64,000 bases of DNA, from contig DATHUY010000147.1 of assembly GCA_035461765.1 (NCBI GenBank), positions 1 through 64,000 on the forward strand, read 5' to 3'. The stretch comes from Longimicrobiales bacterium. Its GTDB lineage: Bacteria; Gemmatimonadota; Gemmatimonadetes; Longimicrobiales; RSA9. A program made the position numbers and the translations under genes. The notes beneath the pieces are model-generated. The model made no database searches. It was not told the DNA's origin and was given only the letters and a program-made list of their open reading frames with translations. How positions within the stretch are numbered: the stretch's first letter is position 1; every line of letters starts with the position of its first letter. Below are positions 1 to 8,278 of this stretch, piece by piece.

Positions 1-675
1 CCGGGAGCGCGGCGGGAATACAGCGACGTGGGTATGATCCTGCTGGGCGCCGTGCTCGAAGAGGTCAGCGGCAGCCGGCTCGATGACCTGCTGACGATGC
101 GTGTCTTCCGGCCGCTGGAGCTGCGTGACACGCGCTTCAACCCGCTGACCGCCCACGGCGAATACGGCGGCTTCACACTCGCGCAGATCGCGCCGACCGA
201 AAACGACACCTACGTGCGCAAGACGCTGGTGCACGGTGTGGTGCACGACCTGAACGCGTGGGCGATGGACGGCGTGGCGGGACACGCCGGCCTCTTCTCA
301 TCGGCACGGGACATGGCAGTATACGGCCAGGCTATCCTGGACGCCGCGCACGGCCGTGACAACGCGCTGTTCGAGACGGGCACGTTCCTGTCCTGGCTAC
401 AGCAGGAGCGCGAGCGCGGACGGCCGCTCGGCTGGGACGTACCGAACGGCCAGCGCTCTTCGGCCGGCCTCTACTTCACCCGCTCCTCCTTCGGCCACAC
501 CGGCTTCACCGGCACGAGCCTGTGGGTGGACCCCGAGCGCGACGTGTTCGTCGTACTGCTCACGAACCGGCTCAATCCGTCCGCCCGCAATCAGCGCCAC
601 GTCCAGCTGCGGCGCGACGTGCACGATTTTGTGCAGCTCGCCATTGCCGACATGTCGATCGAGGCGCGCGAGTAG
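1..675 (+). CDS. Serine hydrolase, beta-lactamase class C fold (5' truncated)
   Basis: Only the C-terminal part is present; the frame is open at the window edge. YSD at about residues 8-10 matches the second (YxN-type) motif of class C beta-lactamase-like or penicillin-binding esterases. FGHTGFTG near residue 166 is the third motif, HTG in place of KTG. The Ser-x-x-Lys motif would lie upstream of the window. Family members are D-aminopeptidases, esterases or PBP-like enzymes, often exported; the substrate cannot be told from this fragment. The gene ends with TAG and glnS follows after about 90 bases on the same strand. Confidence 0.8.
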   Translation, partial: PGARREYSDVGMILLGAVLEEVSGSRLDDLLTMRVFRPLELRDTRFNPLTAHGEYGGFTLAQIAPTENDTYVRKTLVHGVVHDLNAWAMDGVAGHAGLFSSARDMAVYGQAILDAAHGRDNALFETGTFLSWLQQERERGRPLGWDVPNGQRSSAGLYFTRSSFGHTGFTGTSLWVDPERDVFVVLLTNRLNPSARNQRHVQLRRDVHDFVQLAIADMSIEARE

Positions 676-767
676 ACCGCTGCGGCACACCCCTCTGACA
701 GCCTCGCCCGCCCCGTGCGCGGATGCTACCTTCCGCCCTGTCCCGGCACGCCGAACCACACGGAACC

Positions 768-3131
768 ATGAGCATCACCACCGATACCGAGCGCACGGCT
801 GGCGGCCGTGACTTCATACGCAGCATCATCGTGGACGACCTGGAAAGCGGCCGCCACGATTCCATCGTCACGCGCTTCCCGCCGGAACCGAACGGCTTCC
901 TCCACATCGGCCACGCGAAGTCCATAGTGCTGAACTTCGGCATTGCCCGTGAGTTCCCGAATGCGCGCTGCAATCTGCGGTTCGACGACACGAACCCGGA
1001 GACGGAGGACGTGAAGTACGTCGCCTCCATCATGGAGGACGTGCGCTGGCTCGGCTTCGAGTTCGGCGAGGCGCTGTTCGCGTCCGACTACTTCGAACAG
1101 ATGTACGCGTTCGGCGAGCACCTCATCCGCAACGGCCTGGCATACGTGGACTCGTCGAGTGAAGAGGAGATTCGCGAGGCGCGCGGCACCGTGATGGAGC
1201 CGGGTCGTCCGACGAGGGACCGCGACCGCAGTCCGGACGAGAGTCTGGAGCTGTTCCGGCGCATGCGTGCGGGAGAGTTCGCGGATGGCGCGCACGTGCT
1301 GCGTGCCCGGATCGATCTGGCGTCGCCGAACATGCTGATGCGCGATCCCATCCTGTACCGGATCCGGCATGCACATCATTACCGGCAGGGCGATGAATGG
1401 TGCATCTACCCGCTGTACGACTACGCGCACCCGATCGAGGACGCGCTCGAAGGCGTGACCCACTCGCTGTGCACGCTCGAGTTCGAGAACAACCGCGAGA
1501 TCTATGACTGGATCGTCGCGAACGTGCCGCGGGGTGCGGGCGATATGGCAGTGGCGCCGGACTCACGTCCGCGCCAGATCGAGTTTGCACGGCTCGCTCT
1601 CGATTACACAGTCATGAGCAAGCGCAAGCTGCTGCAGCTCGTCAACAGCGGCGACGTCAGCGGCTGGGATGACCCGCGCATGCCGACGATCGCCGGGCTG
1701 CGGCGACGCGGCGTCACGCCCGAATCGCTCCGCGCGTTCGCCGAGCTGATCGGCGTGGCGAAGGCGAATACACGCGTTGACATCGCGAAGCTGGAATACG
1801 CGATACGCGATGATCTCAACCAGCGCGCTCCGCGCGTCATGTGCGTGCTGCGGCCGCTGCGCGTCACGATCACGAACTGGCCGGAAGACCACGTCGAGGA
1901 GCTCGACGCTCCGTTCTGGCCGCACGACGTGCCGAAGGAAGGCTCGCGGCCCGTGCCGTTCGCCCGCGAGCTGTACATCGAGCAGGACGACTTCGCGGAG
2001 GACCCGCCGAAAGGCTTCTTCCGGCTCGCACCCGGTCGCGAGGTGCGGCTGCGATACGGCTACATCATCCGCTGCGACGAAGTCGTGAAGAACGATGCAG
2101 GCGAGGTGGTGGAGCTGCGGTGCTCGTACGATCCGGATACGAAGGGCGGCAGCGCCGGCACGGACCGCAACGTGAAGGGCACGCTTCACTGGGTATCCGC
2201 GCAGCACGCCGTCTCCTGCGAGGTGCGCCTGTACGACCGTCTGTTCACCGTTGCGGACCCTGAAGCGGGGCCGGACGCCGATTTCCGCGCGCACCTGAAT
2301 CCGCATTCGCTCGTCACGATCGAGCGGGCGTTTGTCGAGCCGTCGGTCGCCGGCGCCGAAGCGGGGTCGCGCTTCCAGTTCGAGCGACTCGGCTATTTCA
2401 CGGCCGATATCGTCGACTCGAGGCCGGACGCGCTCGTCTTCAACCGCACGGTGACGTTGCGCGATGCCTGGGCAAAGGTCGCTCCCGGTGCATCCGGTCA
2501 GTCGGACGGGCGGCCGGACCGCACGAAGACCGGGAAGAAGCCGTCGGCGGCCCGGCGTGCGGATCCGGCGCCGAAGCCCGCGGGCCCGCGCGACCCGTTG
2601 CTGGAGGGGCGCCAGCGCCGCCTCACATCGGAGATGGGCGTGCCCGCGAAGCAGGCCGAGGTCCTGACGCGCGATGCCGAGATTGCCGAGTTCTTCGACG
2701 AGGCCGTATCGGCCGGCGCCACACCGGCGACGGTCGCGAAGCTGCTCGTGAACGACATGCCGCGCGAGGCGCGGGAGAACGTCGGGGCTCTGCCGGTTCG
2801 CGGCGCGGCCGTCGGCGCACTCGCCCACATGATCGACACCTCCGAGATCTCCGGAAGCGCGGCCCGGGATGTGCTCGCGGAGATGATCGAGCAGGGCGGA
2901 GATCCGGCCGCGATCGTCGAACGGCGCGGACTGCGGCAGGTGAGCGATGAGGCCGCGCTGCGCCGTACGGTCGAGGATGTGCTGCGCGAGAATGCCGGCA
3001 AGGTGGAGGAATATCGTGCCGGCAAGACGGGGCTGCTCGGCTTCTTCGTCGGCCAGGCGATGGCCAGGACGAGGGGTCAGGGCAACCCCGCCATGCTGAA
3101 GTCGCTGGTCGAGGACATGCTCAGGATGTGA
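768..3131 (+). CDS. glnS: Glutaminyl-tRNA synthetase with C-terminal YqeY-like domain
   Basis: Charges tRNA-Gln with glutamine in the cytoplasm. The class I signature HIGH is at residues 46-49 within PPEPNGFLHIGHAKS, and the second motif appears as MSKRK at 283-287. The catalytic domain is followed by the GlnRS anticodon-binding barrels up to about residue 570. A Lys/Pro/Ala-rich linker then leads to a tail of about 180 residues that resembles the GatB C-terminal/YqeY domain. Total length is 787 aa against about 550 for E. coli GlnRS; the same fusion is known in Deinococcus. An ATG 45 bases upstream is in frame, but the 768 start gives the usual short N-terminus. Its presence suggests direct Gln charging. 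Confidence 0.95.
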   Translation: MSITTDTERTAGGRDFIRSIIVDDLESGRHDSIVTRFPPEPNGFLHIGHAKSIVLNFGIAREFPNARCNLRFDDTNPETEDVKYVASIMEDVRWLGFEFGEALFASDYFEQMYAFGEHLIRNGLAYVDSSSEEEIREARGTVMEPGRPTRDRDRSPDESLELFRRMRAGEFADGAHVLRARIDLASPNMLMRDPILYRIRHAHHYRQGDEWCIYPLYDYAHPIEDALEGVTHSLCTLEFENNREIYDWIVANVPRGAGDMAVAPDSRPRQIEFARLALDYTVMSKRKLLQLVNSGDVSGWDDPRMPTIAGLRRRGVTPESLRAFAELIGVAKANTRVDIAKLEYAIRDDLNQRAPRVMCVLRPLRVTITNWPEDHVEELDAPFWPHDVPKEGSRPVPFARELYIEQDDFAEDPPKGFFRLAPGREVRLRYGYIIRCDEVVKNDAGEVVELRCSYDPDTKGGSAGTDRNVKGTLHWVSAQHAVSCEVRLYDRLFTVADPEAGPDADFRAHLNPHSLVTIERAFVEPSVAGAEAGSRFQFERLGYFTADIVDSRPDALVFNRTVTLRDAWAKVAPGASGQSDGRPDRTKTGKKPSAARRADPAPKPAGPRDPLLEGRQRRLTSEMGVPAKQAEVLTRDAEIAEFFDEAVSAGATPATVAKLLVNDMPREARENVGALPVRGAAVGALAHMIDTSEISGSAARDVLAEMIEQGGDPAAIVERRGLRQVSDEAALRRTVEDVLRENAGKVEEYRAGKTGLLGFFVGQAMARTRGQGNPAMLKSLVEDMLRM

Positions 3132-3199
3132 CGCCACGGCCGGCGCACGCTGACCGCTGCAACGCAGTGCAGCTCGAATTCCCCAGGCGGAGAGCACGG

Positions 3200-3580
3200 A
3201 TGACACCGATACAGCGAACTCTCGATGAGCCGATGATGATCTTCGACCTCGACCCGCACGTGCGCGAGCTGCGCGAGGACGAGTCGTACCGGCGCAGCGG
3301 CCGGCTCGGCCGCACCCTCGCCCGCTCCGGCCGCCTGCGGCTCGTGCTGGTGGTCCTGAACGCAGGCATCGAGGTCGGCACCCACCAGGCCGACAGCCCC
3401 ATGACCCTTCAGCTCATCAAGGGCCGACTCGGCTTCCGCGTCGATGGCCAGAGCCACGAGCTGCGCGAGGGCCAGGTGCTCTTCTTCGGCCCCGGCGACG
3501 CCCACGACATCCGCGCCCTCGATGAGAGCGCCCTGCTCCTGACCCTGTCCGCCGTCGGCGACGACGCTCGGAACGGCTGA
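3200..3580 (+). CDS. Small cupin-domain protein
   Basis: A 126-residue single-domain protein of the cupin fold. The conserved central stretch (GIEVGTHQADSPMTLQLIKG then LREGQVLFFGPGDAHDI) carries the two cupin motifs, with His residues placed as metal ligands. Such small cupins bind a metal or a small ligand and are often non-enzymatic or dioxygenase-like; the substrate is not evident. I chose the ATG at 3200 because AGGCGGAG sits just upstream at 3184-3191; an in-frame ATG at 3128 overlaps the glnS stop but has no such site. It lies downstream of glnS on the same strand. Confidence 0.75.
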   Translation: MTPIQRTLDEPMMIFDLDPHVRELREDESYRRSGRLGRTLARSGRLRLVLVVLNAGIEVGTHQADSPMTLQLIKGRLGFRVDGQSHELREGQVLFFGPGDAHDIRALDESALLLTLSAVGDDARNG

Positions 3581-3586
3581 AAGCCC

Positions 3587-3751
3587 CCGGACCCGGCTTC
3601 ACTTTACAGGAAAAGCCCCATCCAGCCATGGGAAAGGCCCGGCCGGGAGCGCCCTGGGCCTGCTCGCGGCCACGGCGGGGCCATCCCGCCCAATCGACAG
3701 GCCATCATCATGACCGACCGGGTCACAGACGCAAAGTGAAGCCGGGTCCGG
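3587..3751. repeat. Intergenic element with 19-bp perfect inverted ends
   Basis: CCGGACCCGGCTTCACTTT at 3587-3605 is repeated exactly as its reverse complement at 3733-3751, bracketing 127 bases that contain further short stems (TGACC...GGTCA, GGCGGG...CCCGCC, AGGCCC...GGGCCT). There is no convincing reading frame inside. It lies between a cupin gene and an L,D-transpeptidase gene, both on the plus strand. It could be a miniature inverted-repeat element, a large terminator, or a structured leader of the transpeptidase mRNA. Confidence 0.7.
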
Positions 3752-3839
3752 AGCCGTTTTTCGCTCTGCCCCGCCATTCCCCCGGATTGGAGCCTCTTTT
3801 GCACTGGTCCAGTCATGACCAGGCAACCGGAGACTGGAT

Positions 3840-5489
3840 ATGAAGAATAAATGGTCGGGGCTGCCACTCCTCGTCGCGCTCGCGGCGGGTGCCTGCAGCG
3901 GCGCGGAAGCGGAGACACGACCGGAGCGGTCGGCGACCGAGCGGCTCAGGGCCGCGCTCTCGCAGGCGACGGATACGGCGGCGATCTATCCCCTCATCGC
4001 CGGTGACACTGTGACTGTTTCACCGCCGGTGCTCGAGTTCTACCGCCGCCTGCGGTTCCGGCAGGCGTGGACGGAGGACAGCGACCTGGACCGCGCGCGC
4101 GCAGTGTACGACGCGATCGGGCGCGCGGTCGAGGACGGGCTCGATCCCGATTCCTATGGCCATGATATCGCCACGCGACTGTTCGCCATGCTGGACGCGG
4201 AAGGAGACAGCGCGCTGGATGAGGAAGCACGCGCGGGCTACGCGGCGGACCTCGACGTGGTTCTGAGCGAAGGCTACATGCGTTACGCCAGCGATGTCGT
4301 GCGCGGCGCGATCGATCCGGACAGTGTCGGGTCGGCCTGGCGGATTCCGCGGAGCGACCGTCCGGGCGAGCCGATCCTGCGGTCGCTGGTGCGCGGCGGC
4401 GATCCGGTGCAGATCATCGAGAGGCTGCGTCCCGCCACACCGTACTACGGCCGGATGATGAACGCTCTGGCCCGCCTCCAGAAGATAAAGGACGCTGGGG
4501 GCTGGCCGAAGCTGCCGGAAACGACTGTGGAAGAGGGCGATTCATCGCAGGTGGTGGCGGTGCTGCGTGCGCGGCTGTCCGCCAGCGATGATCCGCGCGA
4601 AGCACAGCTCGCGCAGCGCGGCGCCGCGCGTCCGTCGGTGTACGACCGGGACCTGCGCGATGCACTGCGCCATTTCCAGGAACGGCACGCGATCGACAGT
4701 GATGGCCAGGTCGGCAGCAGTACATTGCGCGAGCTGAATCACAGCATCGAGGAGCGTATTGCCGAAGTCAAGCTCAACATGGATCGCTGGCGCTGGCTGC
4801 CGCAGGACCTCGGGCGTCTGTTCGTGCTCGTGAACATTGCCGGCTTCGAGCTCGAGGTGGTGGAGAACGACCATGCGATCGAGTCGATGAACGTCGTGGT
4901 CGGCAAGCCCGGCTGGAATACGCCGGTGTTTGCCGACACGATGGAGCACGTGGTGGTGAACCCGTACTGGACACCGCCGGAGTCGATCATGGAAGAGGAG
5001 ATCCGGCCGGCGATGGCGCGCGACCCGGGCTACCTCGCGCGCAACAACTTCGAGCAGACGAGCAACGGCGGCGTACGGCAGCGGCCGGGACGCAACAACG
5101 CGCTCGGCCAGTACAAGTTTCTCTTCCCGAACGATGACAACATCTACCTGCACGACACGCCGGCGGACCATCTCTTCTCACGTGTGCGCCGCGACTTCAG
5201 CCATGGCTGCATCCGGCTGGAACGCCCTGCCGACCTGGCCCGGCTGCTCGTGTCGAAGGCGTCCTCCCACTCGGCCGCGTCGATCGACGGCATGGTGGCG
5301 ACGGGCTCAGAGAAGTGGATCCCGCTGAAGAAGCCGGTGCCCGTCTACCTCGTGTACTTCACGGTCTGGGTGAAGGAGGATGGCACGCTGCGCTTCCATC
5401 ACGACGTGTACGGTCACGACGAGGAGCTGGAATCGCAGGCGGATGAGCTGGACGAGGTGCCACCAGCGACGGTCACCGCCGCGGCGTGA
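3840..5489 (+). CDS. YcbB-type L,D-transpeptidase lipoprotein
   Basis: Forms 3-3 cross-links in peptidoglycan or attaches proteins to it, acting in the periplasm. Residues 1-25 form a signal with a lipobox-like AAGAC. A scaffold region follows, then a peptidoglycan-binding-like domain around residues 230-300 (LRDALRHFQERHAIDSDG). The YkuD catalytic domain is at about 320-500, with NPYWTPP and the SHGCIRL signature; the catalytic Cys is residue 457. Its 549 aa is close to the usual size of the LdtD/YcbB group. It starts 88 bases after the inverted-repeat element. Confidence 0.92.
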   Translation: MKNKWSGLPLLVALAAGACSGAEAETRPERSATERLRAALSQATDTAAIYPLIAGDTVTVSPPVLEFYRRLRFRQAWTEDSDLDRARAVYDAIGRAVEDGLDPDSYGHDIATRLFAMLDAEGDSALDEEARAGYAADLDVVLSEGYMRYASDVVRGAIDPDSVGSAWRIPRSDRPGEPILRSLVRGGDPVQIIERLRPATPYYGRMMNALARLQKIKDAGGWPKLPETTVEEGDSSQVVAVLRARLSASDDPREAQLAQRGAARPSVYDRDLRDALRHFQERHAIDSDGQVGSSTLRELNHSIEERIAEVKLNMDRWRWLPQDLGRLFVLVNIAGFELEVVENDHAIESMNVVVGKPGWNTPVFADTMEHVVVNPYWTPPESIMEEEIRPAMARDPGYLARNNFEQTSNGGVRQRPGRNNALGQYKFLFPNDDNIYLHDTPADHLFSRVRRDFSHGCIRLERPADLARLLVSKASSHSAASIDGMVATGSEKWIPLKKPVPVYLVYFTVWVKEDGTLRFHHDVYGHDEELESQADELDEVPPATVTAAA

Positions 5490-5560
5490 GGACGATGCCG
5501 GCGCTACGACCGCCGCCACCGCGTGAGAACTGAGGCCGGCACCCCGACTGTGTCAATCCG

Positions 5561-5593
5561 CCCGGCGCTCCTGCTGTGAGAGGACGCGCCGGG
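5561..5593. terminator. GC hairpin between convergent genes
   Basis: CCCGGCGC at 5561-5568 pairs with GCGCCGGG at 5586-5593 across a 17-base loop, between a plus-strand and a minus-strand gene end. No long T tract follows on either side, so this is a weak call. Confidence 0.4.
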
Positions 5594-5601
5594 CCTCTCG
5601 C

Positions 5602-6129
5602 TTAGGACCCCGTCGAACCAGCGGAATCCGCCGGCACGGAATCCGACGGGGCGTGATGGACGAGCAGACGGTCGATACGCCAGACGGAATCGCCGGCTCG
5701 CACCCAGCGGATGGCGAAGCGGCCGTCGATGTCATGTTCCCCGCCCTCCTCCTCGCGGACGCGCTGGCGCATCGTGCCGAACTGGTGTGCGACACCGACA
5801 CCGACATCGATGCCCTCATGATCCAGCGTCATGTCGACGATGCGGCCGTCGGCAAAACGCTCGGCGAACGCGCGGTCGATTTCGCCGCGGCCATTGATGG
5901 CGTCGGCGCCGGGCAGATAGAGCTGTGCCCCGGGGGTGAACACGGCGGCCGCACCGCGCGCGTCACCCGCGGACAGCGACTCTTCGTACTCCCGCAGCGT
6001 CAGCTCGATCTCTGCGCGCGCCACATTGACCGGATCATCGGCGTCGACACGGGGCGTCTGCTCGATCCGGCAGCCCGCCGCAGCAACGATCGCCCACATG
6101 ACTGCAGCTGTCCGAGCTCGTAACCACAC
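5602..6129 (-). CDS. SnoaL-like/DUF4440 lipoprotein
   Basis: A 175-aa protein of the NTF2/SnoaL-like fold. Residues 1-20 make a short signal ending in AAAGC, a lipobox. From about residue 38 the pattern (IELTLREYEESLSAGDARG, then FTPGAQLYLPGA, INGRGEIDRAF) is that of SnoaL-like or DUF4440 domains, which form small alpha+beta cones that bind ligands or act as isomerases. No catalytic pair can be assigned. The start is GTG at 6129, supported by AGGAGAG nine bases upstream on the minus strand. An inverted-repeat element occupies the upstream gap. Confidence 0.75.
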   Translation of the reverse strand: MWLRARTAAVMWAIVAAAGCRIEQTPRVDADDPVNVARAEIELTLREYEESLSAGDARGAAAVFTPGAQLYLPGADAINGRGEIDRAFAERFADGRIVDMTLDHEGIDVGVGVAHQFGTMRQRVREEEGGEHDIDGRFAIRWVRAGDSVWRIDRLLVHHAPSDSVPADSAGSTGS

Positions 6130-6203
6130 CAGTTCTCTCTCCTGTGACCGGAAGCGCGAAGAATCGCGCGGCCCGCGCGTCCGTGCAAGGCGACCCGATC
6201 AGC

Positions 6204-6334
6204 CGGACGCGGAACCCATTCTGCAGAATGGCCCCCTGGAGCATGGGCGCGGCCGACCTGACGGCGTCTGCCATGCGGGAAGCGGCCGGGCGGCTGTGCG
6301 GATCTGCCATTCTGCACAATGGGTTCCGCGTCCG
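6204..6334. repeat. 131-bp element with 28-bp terminal inverted repeats, copy 1
   Basis: The left arm 6204-6231 begins CGGACGCGGAACCC and ends in the 16-bp palindrome CCATTCTGCAGAATGG. The right arm 6307-6334 is its reverse complement with a single mismatch. There is no open frame with a start and ribosome site inside. It lies between two minus-strand genes. The same terminal sequence recurs at 27903-28088, so this is a dispersed family resembling a MITE or REP-type repeat. No transposase is nearby. Confidence 0.8.
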
Positions 6335-6342
6335 ACTGCGCG

Positions 6343-7032
6343 TCAGCTCCTGACGCGGCCGGGCGGCTCGAGGCGGGCCAGGGCGCGCAGATTGCCGCCC
6401 GCCCGCACCAGCAGCAGCGCCACCATCGTGAAGGCGGCGGCGAGCCCGAACACGTCGAACACGGTCGCCTGGATCCCGATGATGCTGAACGGGAGCGGCC
6501 CGATGGACAGCGCCGTCACGTTGAGTGCGATGAGGAGCAGGCGCACTTCGGTGGGTCCGAGGTTGCCGTAGCTGAAACGGAACTCCTCGAACACGTGCGT
6601 TTCGAGATACACGTTGATCGAGAGGAGCAGGTAGGCGATGACTATGGCCAGACCGACGGCGATGATCATGTAGGGTGAGAAGCCGAGCCCGAGCCCGATC
6701 GCAAGGGTTGAATAGGCGTCCGTCAGGTGATCCAGGTAGTAGCCGTAGCGCGGACGTTCGATCCTGCGATATCGCGCGAGCGTTCCGTCGAGGCTGTCAC
6801 CGAACCAGTTGACGACGAGTGCGGCATTGACGACCCAGAGCCACAGCTCATTGCGATTGGAGAGCGCGTACGCGGCGCCGATCGCCGTCGAGGCCAGCAG
6901 GCCCAGCACGGTCAGATGGTCCGGGACCACCCAGGCGGGAAGCCGCGCCGCCAGGCGCGGCAGTGCCCAGCGCTCGAAACGCTTCAGCACGAACTCCGAC
7001 GTGCGCGCGTGCTTACCCGACTCCGTTCCCAT
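6343..7032 (-). CDS. CDP-alcohol phosphatidyltransferase family protein
   Basis: An integral membrane enzyme that would transfer a phosphatidyl or phospho-alcohol group from a CDP-alcohol in phospholipid synthesis. The family signature is present around residues 78-105: DSLDGTLAR then GYYLDHLTD, with the Asp and Gly spacing of the D-G-x2-A-R-x8-G-x3-D-x3-D motif. About six hydrophobic segments can be seen, and 229 aa is typical. The acceptor (glycerophosphate, inositol, ethanolamine or other) cannot be inferred. ATG start, divergent from the small membrane protein gene at 7164. Confidence 0.88.
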   Translation of the reverse strand: MGTESGKHARTSEFVLKRFERWALPRLAARLPAWVVPDHLTVLGLLASTAIGAAYALSNRNELWLWVVNAALVVNWFGDSLDGTLARYRRIERPRYGYYLDHLTDAYSTLAIGLGLGFSPYMIIAVGLAIVIAYLLLSINVYLETHVFEEFRFSYGNLGPTEVRLLLIALNVTALSIGPLPFSIIGIQATVFDVFGLAAAFTMVALLLVRAGGNLRALARLEPPGRVRS

Positions 7033-7163
7033 GGCTACCCCTGTTCTCCCGAATGTCGTATCGGTGACACGCCGCCCTGCGGCCGCGATCCCCGGTCGCG
7101 GCCCTTCCCTTGCAATGTCCCTCCTTACAGCAGTCCGCTCAACGTGACAACATGGAGACCGTC

Positions 7164-7355
7164 ATGGCCGAGGGCGAACGTGGAGGTGGGAACGGCGGCA
7201 TCTACGCGATGCTGATCATCGTCGTGATCCTGATCCTGGGAGTGGCGCTGTACTTCTCCGGGATCATGGGCAATGGCGGCGGTGAGGACACGAACATCGA
7301 CGTCGACATCGAAGCGCCCGAGATGCCCGCGGGCGGCGGAACGGACGGCAACTGA
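7164..7355 (+). CDS. Small single-pass membrane protein
   Basis: A predicted 63-residue protein with one strong transmembrane helix (IYAMLIIVVILILGVALYF, about residues 13-31) and a short acidic, Gly-rich tail outside it (EDTNIDVDIEAPEMP). I chose ATG 7164 because GGAG at 7154-7157 is six bases upstream; an in-frame ATG at 7152 overlaps that site. It resembles widespread small, unnamed membrane proteins; no function can be assigned. A strong hairpin directly after the stop supports it as a real monocistronic gene. Confidence 0.6.
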   Translation: MAEGERGGGNGGIYAMLIIVVILILGVALYFSGIMGNGGGEDTNIDVDIEAPEMPAGGGTDGN

Positions 7356-7360
7356 AGCAA

Positions 7361-7392
7361 CGGCCCCGCCGGCATCGTGTCCGGCGGGGCCG
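7361..7392. terminator. 12-bp stem hairpin terminator
   Basis: CGGCCCCGCCGG, an 8-base loop, then CCGGCGGGGCCG: a perfect 12-bp stem starting six bases after the stop of the small membrane protein gene. It also faces the end of the convergent gene at 7427. There is no T tract. Confidence 0.65.
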
Positions 7393-7426
7393 TCATCCCC
7401 TCCGGGCGCGGCCATGCCTGCTGCGC

Positions 7427-8191
7427 TCAGACGGAAATCGGCAGGAACAGGAGAGCCACGACGGCTGCGATGGTCCTGAGCACGATCACCGGACGATCGA
7501 CCGTTATCGTCGGCGGCGCCAGCTGAATCAGCGCGAGTGCGAGATCCAGCTCGCGTGCGGCGGCCTCCTGGGCACGACGCTCCGCCTCCGCCTCTGCGGC
7601 TGCGAGAAGCGCATCATACGCGCCGAACTCGGCCGGAAAGACCGCGACATGATAATGCGGCGGAGAGCGCTCGAGCGTGGCGTCGATGAGCCCCATGGTC
7701 TCCAACTCCAGCAGCTCGGCGGACAGCCAGCCACGACAGTACGCGTCCCGGCTGACTCGCAGGTCCACGGCCATGCCGGCCGGGTGTACCGAGAGCGGCG
7801 ATGCGTTGCGCGGCTGCCGGCCGGACGGCCGCGTCAGGCTCGTGACCACGAGTTGCTCACCACACGCCGCGGCATACTTCGACGACAGCCGTTCGACGAA
7901 CGACCGAACCACCGGGCGCGCGAACGGATAGCCGGCGATCACCCGGTACGAATCGCTGCCATCCAGCGGCACCAGGTGTCCATTCTCGACATAATCCTTC
8001 ACCTGGGTCGGTGTGCGCAGGAACGAGAAGGACTCCTCCTTCGCGATCCGGTTCTGGCGCAGCATGGACGCGCGCGAGCCGCTGAGCGTCACACCTACCT
8101 CGGCGGATGCGATGACGGGGCCCGCGAGGAGGCCGGCGGCAAGGAGAAGCGGAGAAATTCGCAGCATCACGTCCGTGATCTCGGAGTTCAT
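7427..8191 (-). CDS. DUF5715 family exported protein (M15-like peptidase fold)
   Basis: A 254-aa protein with an N-terminal signal (residues 1-30) and a hydrophobic segment near the C-terminus (IVLRTIAAVVALLFLPISV). The core holds VTSLTRP, then SVHPAGMAVDLR and PHYHVAVFP. The His/Asp/His spacing resembles zinc ligands of D,D- or L,D-carboxypeptidases (M15/VanY), which matches DUF5715. A role in peptidoglycan trimming is therefore plausible but not shown. An Ala/Glu-rich coiled stretch lies at about residues 195-215. The start is ATG 8191; ATG 8167 is possible. Confidence 0.75.
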   Translation of the reverse strand: MNSEITDVMLRISPLLLAAGLLAGPVIASAEVGVTLSGSRASMLRQNRIAKEESFSFLRTPTQVKDYVENGHLVPLDGSDSYRVIAGYPFARPVVRSFVERLSSKYAAACGEQLVVTSLTRPSGRQPRNASPLSVHPAGMAVDLRVSRDAYCRGWLSAELLELETMGLIDATLERSPPHYHVAVFPAEFGAYDALLAAAEAEAERRAQEAAARELDLALALIQLAPPTITVDRPVIVLRTIAAVVALLFLPISV

Positions 8192-8278
8192 TCGTGGCCG
8201 GCGCGGCCGTCTTCACATTCGGGGTTCGGGAATGTCTACCGGAGATGCGCCGGACTGTTCCGTCCGGCGCAGTTGTGC

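Noticed and set aside
1563-3206. 547-aa minus-strand frame opposite glnS
   Set aside because: It is a shadow in GC-rich DNA; glnS on the other strand has full family motifs, and the shadow has no recognisable domain or ribosome site.
6204-6334. Insertion sequence
   Set aside because: The ends look like terminal inverted repeats, but there is no transposase and 131 bp is too short; called a MITE-like repeat instead.
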